This document shows, in pieces, positions 23,750-24,386 of a DNA stretch of 24,386 nt; positions within the stretch are counted from its first letter, which is position 1, and each line of letters opens with the position of its first letter. The stretch is taken from contig CAJMLK010000040.1 of NCBI GenBank assembly GCA_905214305.1, forward strand, positions 1-24,386. Reading direction: 5' to 3'. The translations under genes were made by a program, and so were the position numbers. Source of the DNA: an uncultured bacterium. Lineage in GTDB: Bacteria; Desulfobacterota; Desulfovibrionia; Desulfovibrionales; Desulfovibrionaceae. A model generated the notes under the pieces. It worked only from the letters and a program-made list of their open reading frames with translations, did no database searches and was not told the DNA's origin.

Positions 23750-23935
23750 AGCAGCTTCTCATTGAAACTGCTCTGGCGGATGCGGGAGCAGACGTCCGTT
23801 GCGCAGGCGCAGTGTATTTGCACTGTCAACCGCCGGAGCGGGCGTCCTGAAAGCATTGAGAACAGATATCCTCAATGCGAAAATGCTATAGGGCAGTTTG
23901 TGCTGCCTGCGCGGATTTCCCGCAAATCAGCGCCA
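23748..23935. repeat. Intergenic repeat copy B (uninterrupted)
   Basis: It starts with a hairpin AGAGCAG (23748-23754)/CTGCTCT (23768-23774) that overlaps the permease stop codon, and includes a second inverted repeat GCATTGAG (23853-23860)/CTCAATGC (23871-23878). It aligns by eye with copy A at 5211 over nearly its whole length with landmarks kept within two or three bases, and its first 55 bp align with copy C at 15465. The first hairpin may serve as a transcription end for the permease gene. Confidence 0.55.
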
Positions 23936-24289
23936 CGGGATGTTTCAGGCCCGGAAACAGCAGCGTCGCGACGCGGAGTTCGAGTGTACGTTCCGCATTG
24001 CCAAAATCGTGCAGGGCAACAGCCCTGACACGAAAAAGCAGGACGCAGCAGGGTGGGGCAGATTGCCTTTGAGGCGTGCACTTTCACGGTGCAGCCCACG
24101 CTTTTACGGCGCGCAGTCATGCAAGAAGGCTGCGCTTCCACGGCGGGCATCTGCTCACACAGGGGCCTGAGCATTGCAGATCAAAGAGGCTTCACCATGT
24201 TTTGAATTGTTTGGGGCGAGAGCGTACAGGACGCTGGATGCCCAAGTATGGTTAACAAATTTATATAGTTATCTTCAAGGAGTCTTATA
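23936..24289. other. Gap upstream of the AlaDH/PNT gene
   Basis: No credible gene. GCGTG and CACGC can pair around 24074-24101 near a TTTTAC stretch, a weak terminator candidate. An AT-rich segment (24247-24270, with GTTAACAAATTTATATAG) just before the ribosome-binding site probably holds the promoter, but no good -35 is evident. Confidence 0.3.
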
Positions 24290-24386
24290 ATGAAATTTCA
24301 GGGTATGACTATCGGTGTGCCGAAGGAAATCATGCACGGCGAACGCCGCGTGTCCGCGACTCCTGACACCGTCAAAAAGATGGTTG
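24290..24386 (+). CDS. AlaDH/PNT N-terminal domain protein, partial (PntA or alanine dehydrogenase)
   Basis: The first 32 codons of a gene that runs off the right edge. MTIGVPKEIMHGERRVSATPDTVKKMV matches the start of the shared alanine dehydrogenase/nicotinamide nucleotide transhydrogenase alpha fold. RVSATPDTV is closer to PntA (RVAATPxTV) than to alanine dehydrogenase (RVALTP), so proton-translocating transhydrogenase subunit alpha is favoured. The upstream alanine racemase and permease would suit alanine dehydrogenase instead. ATG 24290 with AAGGAG is the likely start; ATG 24305 is a shorter option. Confidence 0.7.
   Translation, partial: MKFQGMTIGVPKEIMHGERRVSATPDTVKKMV

Overview
The window reads as chromosomal DNA of a sulfate-reducing deltaproteobacterium of the Desulfovibrio type. 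This is inferred from the GC-rich coding style, from an integrase-like/di-Mop regulator of the kind described in Desulfovibrio as TunR lying divergent to modABC, and from the overall gene set. No rRNA, tRNA, CRISPR array or intact insertion sequence was seen.

Layout. (1) 57-5000, minus strand: a CBS-PAS-sigma-54 activator with a TyrR-like C-terminal helix-turn-helix, then a sodium:solute symporter, an OsmC-family protein and a glycine-cleavage H protein. The activator-symporter gap holds a clear -24/-12 promoter and three copies of an 18-bp TGGTTC-N6-GAACCA operator, so this looks like a self-contained regulator-transporter module. The symporter leader contains a run of five short hairpins. 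(2) 5000-5700: non-coding, with a roughly 190-bp intergenic repeat interrupted by a 147-bp inverted-repeat element. (3) 5700-8100, minus strand: glyceraldehyde-3-phosphate dehydrogenase, a lone GAF-domain protein and a bactofilin. (4) 8100-14163, minus strand: the cell-shape cluster mreB, mreC, mreD, PBP2 (mrdA) and rodA, running directly into the bactofilin gene. (5) 14405-15448, plus strand: a TIGR01212/YhcC-type radical SAM protein, convergent with (6) the tunR-like regulator, which is divergent from modA-modB-modC (16939-19336), a molybdate/tungstate uptake operon. (7) 19337-20995: about 1.6 kb with no recognisable gene. It starts with four 14-bp tandem repeats that contain the modC stop codon, and later has several palindromes and a strong terminator-like structure. 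(8) 21007 to the end, plus strand: alanine racemase, a CycA-like amino-acid permease and the first 32 codons of an alanine dehydrogenase/PntA-family protein.

How the genes work together. The mre/mrd/rodA/bactofilin block builds the elongasome that makes lateral cell wall. ModABC imports molybdate or tungstate under control of a regulator that senses the same oxyanions through its Mop domains. The racemase and permease suggest alanine or D-amino-acid uptake and interconversion, feeding both peptidoglycan and catabolism.

The most notable non-gene observations are the sigma-54 module with its operators, an inactivated tyrosine-recombinase fold used as a regulator with a possible internal start for a free Mop protein, a repeat family seen in three intergenic regions with one copy carrying an insertion, a 15-bp hairpin between modA and modB, and a terminator-like hairpin just before the gcvH ribosome-binding site. 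All alignments and structures were made by eye.
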